Origin: Microcebus murinus
Taxonomy: Eukaryota; Chordata; Mammalia; Primates; Cheirogaleidae
Assembly: GCF_040939455.1 (NCBI RefSeq)
Contig: NC_134117.1
Location: forward strand, 29,381,501 to 29,445,500
Reading direction: 5' to 3'
DNA length: 64,000 nucleotides
Shown: positions 1 to 11,700 of the stretch, in pieces
Position numbering within the stretch: position 1 is the stretch's first letter
Layout: each line of letters begins with the position of its first letter
The notes under the pieces: generated by a model
Databases searched by the model: none
What the model was told of the DNA's origin: nothing
What the model saw: only the letters and a program-made list of their open reading frames with translations
Program-made: the position numbers and the translations under genes

Positions 1-249
1 TAGTAAACCACTTGGCTGAATGTTGAAAGTGCACCACAAAAACACACAAGTCTCCTAGCATACACTGGGAGATTTCTTCATTCCAGGTGTTTAAGACCAT
101 CTCTGTCTGTTTATGAGCTGGCCATTAAACTCATAGAATAGAGACTTTAGTGGCCACAAATGACAAAGTATACAGATGTTATAAAATTAGTTCAGAAACA
201 TCACTAGACAAAAAAAAAAACAAAAAACAAAAAGTAGTAAGAACAAGAA

Positions 250-1560
250 ACATGAGAGGTTGGGAGGAGAATCTGATATTCAGAGTTGTCACATTTTAAT
301 ATTTAATTTTTTAAAAAATTAAAAAAAACTTCTAACACCAACAAAATGAGATATGCAAAGAAAAAGGAAAGTATGACCCATACATAGAGGAAAAAAGCAA
401 CCAGTAGAAACTATCCCTAACAAAGCCTAGGCTTTAATTCAACTATTTTAAGAATGTTTATAGAGCTACATGAAACCATGTTTAAAGAACTAAAGTAAAA
501 AAATTATGTCTCAACCAAATAGAGAATATCAATAAAGAAATAGAAATTATAAAAAGAAGCAAAGTAAAATTCTAGAGTTGAAAAGTATAATAACTGAAAT
601 AAAAAATTCACTAGAGGGCCTCATCAGCAGATTTATAAGGCAAAATAAAGAATCTGTGAACTTTAAGATAGGTGAATTGACATTATGCAGTTTGAGAAAG
701 AGAAAGCAAGCCCCCAAATGAAAAGAAATTTACACAGCCTCAAAAAAATGTGTGGGACACCATCAAGAATATCAGCATACATATATATAATGTGAGACTC
801 AAAAAGAGAGAAAAACAGAAAGCATCAGAAAGAATATTTGAAGAAATAATGACTGAAACCTCAAATTTGTTGAAAAACATTAATCTTACCATTCTATAAA
901 GCTCTAGAACCTTCAAGTAGGATACACACAAAAATATGCATACTAGACACATTATAAACTGTTGAAGGACATGGACAAAAAGAGAATCTTGAAAGCAGCA
1001 AAAGAGAAGCAAGTCATCACAGAAAAGGGGTCCTCAATAGGATTAACAGATGATTTCTTATCAGAAACCATGGAGGCCAGAAGGCACAGGGATAATTTAA
1101 TCCAAACACTGAATGGGAAACAAACAAAAAACACCTGTCAACCAAAAATTCTATATCCAGCAAAACTGAAATTCCTCTAAAAAGGAAAGAAAAATTAAGA
1201 TGTTCAGAGGTAAACAAAAACTGAATTTTTTTGTTAACTGTTCTACCAAAAAAATGCTAAAAGGAGTTCTTCAGGCTGAAATGGAAGAACATTGGATAGT
1301 AACTCAAGCTCACATGAAGGAATAAAAACACTAGTGAGGAATAAAAACACTAGTGAGGAATAAAAACACTAGTGAGGTGTTTATACATCATCAAAAGTAA
1401 ATATAAAAGACAATATAAATATTTTTAATTCTTTTTTTAACCTTCTATCTGACAACTGCATAAAGCAATAAAATATAAATCAATATTGATGAGCACACAA
1501 TTTATAAAGATGTAATTTGTGAAATAACAGCATGGGGGGGATGAAGCTATGTAAAACAAA
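250..1560 (+). repeat. Old L1 (L1M/L1ME-type) 5'/ORF1-region fragment
   Basis: The A-rich sequence follows the old L1M 5'/ORF1 pattern (ACACCATCAAG, CAGAAACCATGGAGGCCAGA, AGTTCTTCAGGCTGAAATGG). The frame at 962-1180 is a degraded piece of it and encodes no complete protein. It contains the 19-bp triplication at 1321-1377. Confidence 0.75.
1321..1377 (+). repeat. Three perfect 19-bp tandem units
   Basis: The unit AATAAAAACACTAGTGAGG is repeated at 1321-1339, 1340-1358 and 1359-1377 without mismatch, inside the old L1. Identical copies in a diverged element imply recent slippage. Confidence 0.95.
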
Positions 1561-1639
1561 ATTTTCATTATTGAAAATAAATCGAGATTAATCTGAACTA
1601 GATGAAACAGATCAGCTCTATAATCTCTTCTAATAAAAA

Positions 1640-2800
1640 TTTTATGTATCTTTAAAAAATTTTGTCTATTGCTTTTTTCATTTTTATTGTGGTGTCAGAT
1701 CTAATAAGTCTTTGCCTAAACAAAGGTCACAGTATTTACTTCTATATTTTCCAAGAGTTTTTATAGGTTTTGCTTGCATTTAGGTCTATGACTTACTTAA
1801 AATTTTGTGTCTATAGTGCACTGAAAACTTTTCTTCACTCTTTTGTTCCTGTTTCATATTACATAACTTCTATCTTCAGGTTTGCTGATTCTTTCTTCTG
1901 CCAGATCAAAGCTACTATTGAGCCTCCCTAGTACTAATACATTTTTAACTTTGGTTACTGTATTTTTCAACTCCAGAATTTTCATGTTTTTAAAAAATAA
2001 TTTGTTTATGTTCTCTGTTGTCATATTTTCCTTAATTCATTAAATCTGGTTTCCTTTAGTTCTTTGAATATACTTACACTAGCTGTTTAGCATTTATCCT
2101 TTACTTGGTACCTCTCAAAGGAAGTTTCTATTAACTACTTTTCCATCTATGGGTCACACTTTTTCTTTGCATGTCTCAAATTTTGTGCTCAAACTGGACA
2201 TTTTAGGTAATATAGGATCTCTGTATATTTATCATCCTTCCCTACCTCAGACTTGTTTTTAGTTACTTGGCTGAACCAATTCATGAAGTCTATTTCCTCC
2301 ACAGTGTGCAGCCTCTAATGCTACTGTTCAACTTTTTCCCCCTGCATTTTTACCTTTAAGCCTGATTTTCTAGGGGTTGCTCCTGAGTCGGCGGCATTTA
2401 GTGGTCAGCCACTGATTGGTCAAAGGCTATGATAAAGCTCCCTGAATCAGTGAGATTTAAACCTTTTACCATTGGGATCTGTGTGTGGCTTGCAGGCTGC
2501 TTTTACTACTTAGAGATTACAAGTTTGTCTTACCTTCCTCTAGGGACTTGTAGCTCCGAAGTTCCCTCTTTGGTCACTCCTCTGAGACTGTAGTCTTGAG
2601 TATGCACACTTTCTTCCTCATCACAAGAGATATCTGTGGTTTCATCTAGGCTCTTGTCTTTTCCTCTGATCCTGTCTTTAAGCTTCTGGCTGGTTATTTA
2701 TTGGAATGACTTGGCAATGATTAGACTCCACTAATTTCTAGCTGATTGCTCTATTGTTTTCAACAATACTTGCAATTGTTCCTGGCTGTCCCAAATAAAG
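1640..2800 (-). repeat. Old L1-type fragment, minus strand
   Basis: T-rich sequence matching antisense L1 (TTTGTCTATTGCTTTTTTCA, then TTTTATAGGTTTTGC and a segment like the antisense 5' region). It is diverged and its boundaries are uncertain. Confidence 0.55.
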
Positions 2801-2807
2801 TCAGGTC

Positions 2808-3390
2808 CTGTAACAATTTTTAGTGTCAGTTTGACTGGATTAAGAAATATCTGGAGCTAGTAAAGCATTATTTCTGCGTATGTCTGCGAGGGTGTTTCCA
2901 GAAGACACTGGCATGTGAATCAGTGGACTAAATGGGGAAGAGCAGCCCTCAATGCAATTGAGGCACAATCCTGGATAGAACAAAAAAGCAGAGAAAAAGC
3001 AAATTCTGTCAACCCCTCCTTCCTCCTTTCCCTCCTAGAGCTAAGACTTCCTTCTCCCACTCGAGGCTTTTGGGCCTTTGGACTCTAAAACTTGTACTAG
3101 TGGCCCCATATGTTCTCAGGCCTTCTACCTAAAACTGAGTTACACCATCAGCATCTCTAGTTATAAGGCTTTTGGAGTTGGACTGAGCTATGCTATGCCC
3201 AGCACCCCTGGGCCTGTAGTTTTCAGATATCCTATCACAGGACTTCTCAGCCTCCATATAATTACATGAGCCACTTCTAATATACCCACCTCACATCTAT
3301 CTATATATCTATCCCTAATACATCCCCTCACATCTATGTATATGTTTATCTACCCTATTTGTCCTTTCTCTCTGGAAAACCCTAATCCAA
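2808..3390 (+). repeat. ERVL-type LTR (MLT2-like), degraded
   Basis: It shows the MLT2-type pattern: GTCAGTTTGACTGGATTAAG, GGGTGTTTCCAGAAGA, ACTTCTCAGCCTCCATA, and a tail TCTCTGGAAAACCCTAATC. A second copy of this family is at 19373-20325. No internal retroviral genes flank it. Confidence 0.8.
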
Positions 3391-4205
3391 GCCCCCTGTA
3401 ATGGACAGTGTATTATCATGTTTTTGAAGCCTACTCCAACATCCTCTTGAAAAGAACCTCTATGCCTTTGTGTTATGGGGCAGGGGAGATTGATGGGAAA
3501 TCAGCTTTACACTAAATGCCCTACCCACATGCTCCTTGCTATGCAGCTCTGTTGGGAGAGGAGTGCAGGCAGAGGGACAAAGCTGTAAAAATGCAACCTG
3601 CCAAATGGGTATATCTTCCACCCAGAAATACTGTGTATCTTCCAGTTATGCTTTATGGTTTTTCTTTTGGCAGCTTCATACAACTCTTGAGGTTATTATT
3701 TTGTGCCTCTTATTATAAATTGGTCTTCTTTCATTATTTCTGAGTAAGGTTATTATTTTGTGCCTTTTATTAGAAATGGGTCTTCTTTGATTATTTCCCT
3801 GTTGATTACTGGTAATTGTTTAGGGAAGTTGACTAATTTTCAGTGTATTCCTTTAAATTTACAGGATATCAAAAGCAAGTCATCTGCAAGTAGCACTTTG
3901 GTCTTTCCCCCAAATTTTACTTTCCTATTCTTTTACATTAGCAATAACTTATTAAATAATTGATATCAGGCAACACTGTTTCACTCCTCAATTGAATCAT
4001 TTAAAGTGTTGCAACGTAAACATAATCTTCACTTTTAAGCACTTTACTTCTTTTAATACATTAAAAATTTCTTTACAAGGACTGAGTGTTTAAAATAAGT
4101 ACATTCTTGCCATCTCCTAAAATGATTTTTAAATGGATGTATATTATATTAATATTTTTCCTACACTATTTACTCGAAAGTTTACATTGTTATAATAATT
4201 ATATT
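3391..4205. other. No identifiable gene or named repeat
   Basis: A/T-rich sequence with only short, unconvincing open frames. A near-repeat of about 40 bases (GGTTATTATTTTGTGCCT at about 3692 and 3747) suggests a local duplication. Confidence 0.6.
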
Positions 4206-4210
4206 CTGTT

Positions 4211-4497
4211 GGCCAGGTGCAGTGCCTCATGCCTGTAATGCCAGTATTTTGGGAATCTGAGGTAGGAGGATGGCTTAACTTCAGGAGTCCGAGACCACTT
4301 TGGACAACACAGTGAGACCCCCGTCTCTACAAAATATAAAGTAGCCAGGCATGGTTGTACATGCCTGAAGTTCCAACTACTTGGAAGGCTGAGGATTGCT
4401 TGAGCCCAAGAATTCGAGGTTGAAGTGAGCTATAATTGTGCCACTGCATTTCAGCCTGGGCAACAGAACAAGACCATGAGACCTTGTCTCTAAACAG
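4211..4497 (+). repeat. Alu SINE, old, diverged
   Basis: It starts GGCCAGGTGCAGTGCCTCAT, has both Alu arms and ends at a short A/T-rich tail. Substitutions are many and CpGs have mostly decayed, as in an old AluJ-like copy. Confidence 0.9.
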
Positions 4498-5348
4498 TAT
4501 ATATAATATATATATTCTCTTTAAAGAAAGAGTCTAAATTTGGGGGCATTAACAGAAGCCCTGTTAGAGAATTAGCCAAAAAGTGACTCAAAGACTTCAT
4601 GAAACACCTCTAAAACACTAATTACTTCTCAACTGTCCAGTTATTAAAGGAAGCATACATAAATCAATGAACATCAAATTCAATCATCTTGACTGTTATA
4701 GGGAAAAATTTTCTACCAATACCAGTCTTAACCACCAACAAAAAATGCCATGAAACTTCCCCCCAGTAAGTTTTGCTCAATGAGATCCCCAGTGGAGTCA
4801 AGGTACTTGGCTGAGAACAAGGATCTTAACAAGCTATTAAGGCAAAGAACAGAACCAATACCCCAAAAGGGTATATATCCCAAGTCAAATAACCAGATGT
4901 CAACAGTGAAAAGGACTCATTATTTTTTTAAAAGATCGGGGTTAGCAGTATGGATTTAATACATAATATTCTGTTTTCACCACACCGCCATTCTCCCCCA
5001 TCCCAAGAATACCTATTACTTTTCTGAACAGATATTTCAAGTCACTGAAGGAATTAGTATCTAAGTTTATTCCCCATTTAACCTGGACATAAATTCTTAC
5101 AGCATTTCTGCTCTGTCTTATCTTTAATCCCTTCATAAATTGTATTTCTCAGCACACAAATGACCTACTTTACTCACTTTTTCATTATTTTTAGTCTCAT
5201 TTTGATACCAACACACTTCATCTGGCAACTCTGTATATATTTTATACTTTGTTACACTTTTATAGATATTATATATCAAAAAATATATGAAACTTGTGTT
5301 TTTAAATGAAAATACCACTCTAAGAGCAGACCCTCCAGGGAACTCAAG

Positions 5349-5564
5349 CAATGGTTGGCAAACTATGACCAGTGTGGCAAATCTGGCCCACTGCCTGTGT
5401 TTGTAGATTTTATTAAAACACAGCCATACCAATTCATTTACACATTGTCTTTGACTATTTCTGCATTATTGAGAGTAGTTATGACAGAAACCATATGACC
5501 TATAGGCCTGTTATTTACCATCTGCCCCTTTATTGAAAAAATTTACTGACCCCTCAAATGAAAA
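5349..5564 (-). repeat. MER5A-like hAT-Charlie element
   Basis: TTGGCAAACTATGACC, CAAATCTGGCCCACTGCCTG, ACACAGCCAT and the ending TTACTGACCCCT follow the MER5A pattern. It is a short non-autonomous DNA transposon without coding capacity. Confidence 0.75.
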
Positions 5565-6185
5565 CGTAACATTTTTCATAAGAAACTATTGTATTTCAAT
5601 CTATGTTACTGAATACTTGCAAAGATAAACTCTTTTAAAAATGAACTTTTTTTTTTTTTAAGTAAAAGCCAAATAGTAAGAGACCCATTTCAATAGAGCA
5701 GGGCAAATGGTGATGGGGGAATCCTGACCCAGAGGTGTGATTGCATAAATAAAACTAACTCTTTAAATGTAATAAGACCCTCAAACTACTGAATATCATT
5801 ATTTTGGAGAGCCATTTTTAGTTTAGTTTCAGCCACACAGAAAAAGAAAGGACAGAGGGTTTTGTTTTTTATTTTCTGCAATGGCAATAAAGAAGCAGGT
5901 TTGCCTTCTTCAGAATAACCCAAGTTAACATCAGAAAAGGTTCCAACTAAAATATCTGGGGCATGAAGCTTATTTTAAATGGCTTTTAAGACCTTAAGGG
6001 AAGAAATACGTATCTCAATGTTAGATTTATTTTACTGACAGCTATTCTGAAATGTATTTTTACACTGCTACAAATATTGGCAGGATAGTTCCTTTCTTCT
6101 CCTCTATTCACAGCAGGAGATACTTCATAACAGACTAACTGTAAGAACAGAGCATTTCAGTTGTATTGCTCTTAGGGTACTGAAG

Positions 6186-6519
6186 CAGCGGTCCCCAACC
6201 TTTTTGGCAACAGGGACTGGTTTCATGGAAGATAATTTTTTCACAGAACAGGGTGGGGCAGGGGTCTGCAGGGGGGAAAGAGGGCCCTGGGAGTGGAGGG
6301 AGCAGAGCTCAGGGGGTAATGCCAGCTGTAAATATACATGAAAGCTTTGCTTACTGGCCCACTGCTCACCTCCTGTTGTGCTGCCCAGTTCCTAAGTAGT
6401 TTCATAGAAGACAATTTTTTAATGAATATGGGGCAGGGAAGCTCAGGTGGTAATGTTCGATCTGTTTCTAAATAGGTAAGGCCATAGATACTAGGGCCAG
6501 GGACTGGGGACCACAACTG
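6186..6519 (+). repeat. hAT-type MER element
   Basis: It begins CAGCGGTCCCCAACCTTTTT and ends in a decayed complementary GACTGGGGACCACAACTG, so the inverted ends of a non-autonomous hAT element are visible. Family name uncertain. A related internally deleted copy in the opposite orientation is at 27631-27760. Confidence 0.7.
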
Positions 6520-7231
6520 AAGAGCATAAGTCTCTCTATGGCTTACCTGGCCAGCATACCAGCATACTAAATCATGGTAAATGTTACCTTTCTCAAAATT
6601 TTATCTTTGATTTTTGGGGAAAAAAAAATCACCACACTTTACTTTGTATAGTTCACTAGCATTAAACACACACACACATTAAAATCTGAATATTGCCCAT
6701 TTAAAATCAAGTTCCCATTAGATTTTACCACAGTAAAAACATTATTGTGTAAACACAAACTTAAGATAAATTTAATTGAAGAAACGTTCATTACAGAAAT
6801 TAACAATGCTTACCAGTCTTTAAACACCATCTACATAATAATATATACTGTATACCTCCAATTAACTCCATTCTTAGGCTCAATTTAAGAAACACAATTG
6901 TAACAGGTTTTATACAAAAAATACTTCACTAAGAAAGTAGACAAACTGCACAAAAACAGTACAAGTATAATGTGCATAGCAAGATAGCTTGAAGCATCTA
7001 TGTATGGCTTTCTTTAAAATAAAACTATTGGGGGAATGGACCCATTTGGGACCTACTGTTACAGTGGACATGTAAACTGTTTCACATCTTTTTTAGGCAC
7101 TTGCTAACAATAGTGTTCAATCCCTGAAAAATGAATTTACCTAAAAAAAAAAAAAATCTACATTTGCAATAAAAACCAAGAAAATAACATGGGTAAAGTC
7201 TTATATATTCCTTTTAAATTAAACAACCAGT

Positions 7232-7237
7232 TTTATT
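7232..7237 (-). terminator. Candidate poly(A) signal AATAAA for ZNF518A
   Basis: TTTATT on the plus strand reads AATAAA on the minus strand, in the context CTAATAAAACTGG, inside a repeat-free UTR-like stretch. Cleavage would fall at about 7205-7220. Other AATAAA or ATTAAA matches occur in this A/T-rich DNA, so use of this one is not proven. Confidence 0.5.
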
Positions 7238-7520
7238 AGTGCATGCACAGAACTAAACTGAAAGAAAATAAACTTTTTGTCAAAAAACTTTCTGTGCAAA
7301 ATTTACATAAAGATACAAAAATATGTACAGATTTAATTTCTTTGTTATATACATACAGAAAATAAGCCCTGAAGTTTTCATCCAATCAATGAAAATGTCA
7401 TTAATACTTAATAGCAATAATGTAACAAAATCATATAGTTTGTAATTTTGTAATACAAGAACTCCATTATCCAACAATTCAACAAATTTGATCCAAACTT
7501 ACAAGGTGAAAAGTTTAACT

Positions 7521-7676
7521 CTATGATTCTGCTGTCATGAAAACATCCACTTTGAAACTCTGTTGAGCACGTTCCTTAGGAATCTGTCCTAAAGTTTTAT
7601 GCGCTGCCACTGGGTCCGCTGTTAATGCTTCCCCATTTTCAAATGCCAGCAACCAGTATATATCTCCTTTGGGTTG
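7521..7676 (-). other. Unexplained 51-codon open segment with splice-like flanks
   Basis: On the minus strand this frame reads from QPKGDIYWLLAFENGE to FKVDVFMTAES and then TAG, with soluble-protein-like composition. It has no initiating ATG. An AG acceptor-like site (ATTTCAG, 7686-7692) lies 9 nt before the open segment and a GTAAGT donor-like site just after it (about 7497-7502), outlining a putative exon at 7503-7685. If the exon began at 7685 in this frame, its third codon would be TGA. It may be a decayed or alternative exon, or chance openness within the ZNF518A 3' UTR. I do not recognise the protein. Confidence 0.25.
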
Positions 7677-8727
7677 TCAGTCATACTGAAATTTGCAAAC
7701 GAAAATGATTTGTACTAATTTGAACATGTTCAAATAACAATAGTAAACACAGACAAAAATATGGTTTGCTTCAAAACATTTGTTTCAGTAGAAAAATTTT
7801 GATTTTCAAGAAAAGCCATTCCCTTGGAAGTGCTTCTATGTTCCATTCTTTTTAAAGGGATGGCAACCAAGAAAAAAAACGGGCTATTTGGTTTATGATG
7901 GACAATTTAAATCAGATAAACATAGTTCTGTGCAAGGGGATCACTGGAGAATATAATCAAATTCAGAAATATGTTCCACTTCTTGAACTGGACTTTAAAT
8001 GAGATAAAGTTTAAATTCTTCTCTTGAAATTGCTCATCTACTACAATGCTTGACATAGCCACTTAGAAAGGAAAAAATCACCTTGGGAGTGAGTTCCAAT
8101 CTCTGACATGTGACAGAGCTTAACAGGTACAACAATTTACTTGCCAAAAACTCTTCAAGCATTATATGAGGTGGTACTGTAGTGAGTTATATGTACTTTC
8201 AAAGGAGCGTAATACCCTCCAAAAGAACTGAATTTAGTAGATACAGAATAACTTCTCCAAGCTCTCTCAATTTATCTTTACAAATGATGAGAAGCTCCCT
8301 CAGTTCCATCGTGAAAGAGCTCTCTATCTTCAGAGGAGCAATACTCATCAGATTCCTAAGGCTGGTGGAAGAAGGGGGGGGGGTGCCAGCTATTACCCTC
8401 ACTTAAGAGTCACTATAAAGAACTAAATTCGGAAACTTGTTTTATCAAAATTTTCTTTAGCCCTAACTTCCCAAGAGCACATTTAGAAAAAATTAAATCC
8501 AGGTAATCTGTGCTGTGATTAGTTTCTTTCCAAACTTATGTGTGCAGTGATAGCACTTTGAAATATCAAACATAAAACTTTTGCTCTTCCACAGAAATAT
8601 AATCAACTTCCAAAATATTTAATTTCAGGTACTATATTGAAGTAGAAAATGTCTGCATTATGGTAATTAAACCCATTGTTTTCTTCTAAGGTAATTTACT
8701 TTTCTTTTCCTTGGTAATTACAGTGAA

Positions 8728-11700
8728 TTATTCTAACATATTCCAATCCCGAGTAGCTTCCATTAAATGTCTCTGCCCATGACCAGCCCAAATATCTTGA
8801 TTGTCAAATATTCTACCACAAAACCAACAGTTAAATTTAGCCTTCAAAACATTTTCAGAGGTAGTCTTCACAATCTGATAATTGTTTTTGCTTGTTTTCT
8901 TGAGTGTTAATTTTAGCACAAATCTTTCTTTCACAGAACTAACAGGTTTAAATGTTTTGTGCCTCTTGGAAAAATCATCACAAGTTACTTTCGAAGGGTT
9001 ATAACAAACTGGATTCAGTAAAGCATTGATAGTTCTTTTTGACAACGAAACCTTAAGTACGCGTCCATTAAATTTAGCAATAGTTTTCATTACATTTACT
9101 ACTTCTGGTGCATCTGCATCAGGATGATTCAAAACTACAACTGGTTGGTTTCTCCTAGGACATTTCACAAGCTGTTTGGAACTGAAAGGGAAAAGTCGCA
9201 AAGTTCTGACTGAATCTTTTGAAAGTCTAGGTCTGCTAAATCCAAATGTTTCATGGCCATCTTCAGGTTTAGCCTTTTCTTTACACTTTCTATGCAATGT
9301 CGCTTTTTTTCTTGGAGGTTCTTGGTAACTATTCCTACACTTACGTTTATAGTTTCTGTTTCTAGATACAAAGGCAGTTTCAGAATCTTTACTTCTTATA
9401 TGAGTTTTTATTTTTGAAAAATTTTTTTTGGAAGTCTTTTTTCTATTAAAGTTTCTCTCAATTGTACAATTTGTTTTACACCTTAAAACTCTGGCCTCTG
9501 AACAGTCATGGGCACATACTTGTTCACCAGACGACTCAGGGCAAGTTGCAGTAGAAGTTACCACAATTTCATTTGCTGGCATCAAATCATCTTGTAAGAA
9601 GGGTAAGGCATCTCTAGAAGATTCTGGCTCTTTCTGCTCTCCTCCTATAGTCTGACTAGGTGGGACACTGTCTTTCTGCAATGACGATGCAGAGTTGCTT
9701 ACTGACAGATTATTAGCAGTCACATTTAAAACAGGGTTAAAAATTTTCAGCAATATTCTTTGTGGTGGTCCTTCAGGTTTCTTTGGCTGTATATTTTGAT
9801 AATAAGTACTATTTTGGACTAATTTAGGCTTAAACAGCTCAGTTTTATTTGGCATCACACATTTAAGAAAAACAGCTTGTTTGCCATCAGGCAAGAGTGT
9901 ATAAAGAGGTGGTTTTGGAAAAATCTCATTCTGCTGTTTTACTGAATCCAAGATATTCAACTTAGTGCCCTGATGGTCAGGTAGCATATTAGGAGTAGGA
10001 ACAGCTTTCACTGAAGAACTTGCTGATGTTTTAATAATGTAAGGGCCTTTTAATGGCAAAGTGTTTTCTGAGCTGCTTTTCACACTCAAACAACTGCCAA
10101 TGCTGGAACAAAGTGCAGGTGTAAGACAATTATTGTTTGACTCCACCTTTAAAAAGGGCATTTTGCAAGGCTCCTTGGTCACAGTTCCACAAGCTTGAGC
10201 ACTCTCAGTTTTGACAGTGGAAACACCTTCAGGTTTCCTATTATTAAATGCTAAAATCATCCCAGGTTTCTTGTTTAAAAGAAGAGAAGCAGGTACAGCT
10301 TGTGCATTAACCAATGGAAGTGGTCTTCCTGAAAAAACATGTAACCCAGGCTTGTTAGCAACATGCAATGGTACAAAAAACCCTTTTGGTGTCTGAACAA
10401 ATATAGCCTTTTTTTGTTCTGGATTTAGAAGTGGGCTCTGCATATAGAAAGAGCCTAGATTTTGTGTAGTGGCTCGTAGTTTGTCTTTTACGAGCTGCTG
10501 TGTTATTATGGCATCTGACTGAGTCTTAAGTAATGTGCCAAAACCTGAAATTCTAGGTGTCTTCTCTGAATCTTTAACATCTTGTGACACCGATAGCACT
10601 TGTTTTTCTTTTCCATTATATTTTAAATTCAGATCGTATGTAGGCACATTAACACCTACACTGCCAGATGGAACCTGGAAGATGCCTTGCACTTTGAAGT
10701 CTTTTGAAGATTCAACTATTTTGCCTTCTCCCTCATGTTTTTGAAATGACTGGTGACAATTAAGTGGTGGATCTTTATTTGGAGTGTTACTAGAGTCTTG
10801 TTTTACATCAGATTTTGTTTTCAGTACCTCTTGCAGCAATTGGTTTATTTCGGGTGGCAAAAATTCTGATGCCTGTTGACTATGGAGAGAGAAAACAGAT
10901 GTGATTCTAGGCATCAAAGGTGAATCAACACTAGAAATATCATCCCATTTAGATTTTTCAGTCACACTCTCTAAATTCTGATTTTCATTACTGAACAAGT
11001 TTTGTTCAACCATGTTTTGCTCTTTTCTTAAAACACACTGGTCTTCAGTTTCAACTTTTGTTTTTAAAGTTTCATCTTTATCATTTAAAAGGCTAATAGA
11101 CGATAATAGGCTATCTGGTTTTGAGCTCTCCTTCCTCACTAGTGATAAAACAGATTCACTAATTGGTTGCTGAACAACTGTTTTGCTAGGTGGAGATTCT
11201 CTTTGAGGGCTATCACACATTGCTGTTCCTGAAAACCTACGACGCTTATTAGAATTATTCATTTTTGAGTAATTATGAAAAGGTAATGATCCTTGGCTGG
11301 AGGACTCAACAGGTAACTCAGAACTGACATAATTAATGCAATAGTTATGCATATCTCCACTGTTGTGTGCATTTGGTTTGGTAGTATGGTTGACTTTATC
11401 TGGGCTTTTAATGGTGGTACTTAATACCTCAGGGTGACTCTGAGTGTTATGATTTCCCCATAAATCAACATTATCTCTTGTTTCAACTTTTGTGGTCAAA
11501 TTCACTGATGTAATCAATTCTGATGTTGGCAAAGAAGAGACACTTTTTTCATAATCCAATGTTTGAAGCGTATTATTCCTTTGGGATATCGAAGCCATTT
11601 CTTTTTCTGAAGTTACTTTCTCTGGAAGTACAGGAGATGAACATGAAAATGGAGTAGTTGTTTTCATATAAACTGTGTCACTTAACTCAGTTGTTACTCC

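Larger units (their letters stand above)
7210..8727 (-). other. ZNF518A: Probable 3' UTR of ZNF518A
   Basis: About 1.5 kb follows the ZNF518A stop without any recognisable interspersed repeat, unlike most of the window. It is A/T-rich, has UTR-like motifs on the minus strand such as TGTACATA near 7325, and ends at an AATAAA signal (7232-7237). The exact end is inferred. It also contains the 51-codon open segment at 7521-7676 described separately. Confidence 0.6.

Noticed and set aside
8176..8200. Y-RNA-like string near TGTAGTGAGTTAT
   Set aside because: Only a short match; the rest of the Y RNA stem and loop is absent.
8374..8383. G-quadruplex at a G10 run
   Set aside because: A single G run without neighbouring G tracts; more likely a homopolymer prone to slippage or sequencing error.
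9165..9371. Frames overlapping the ZNF518A coding region on either strand (for example 9165-9371, 12316-12612)
   Set aside because: They are shadows of the long ZNF518A frame.
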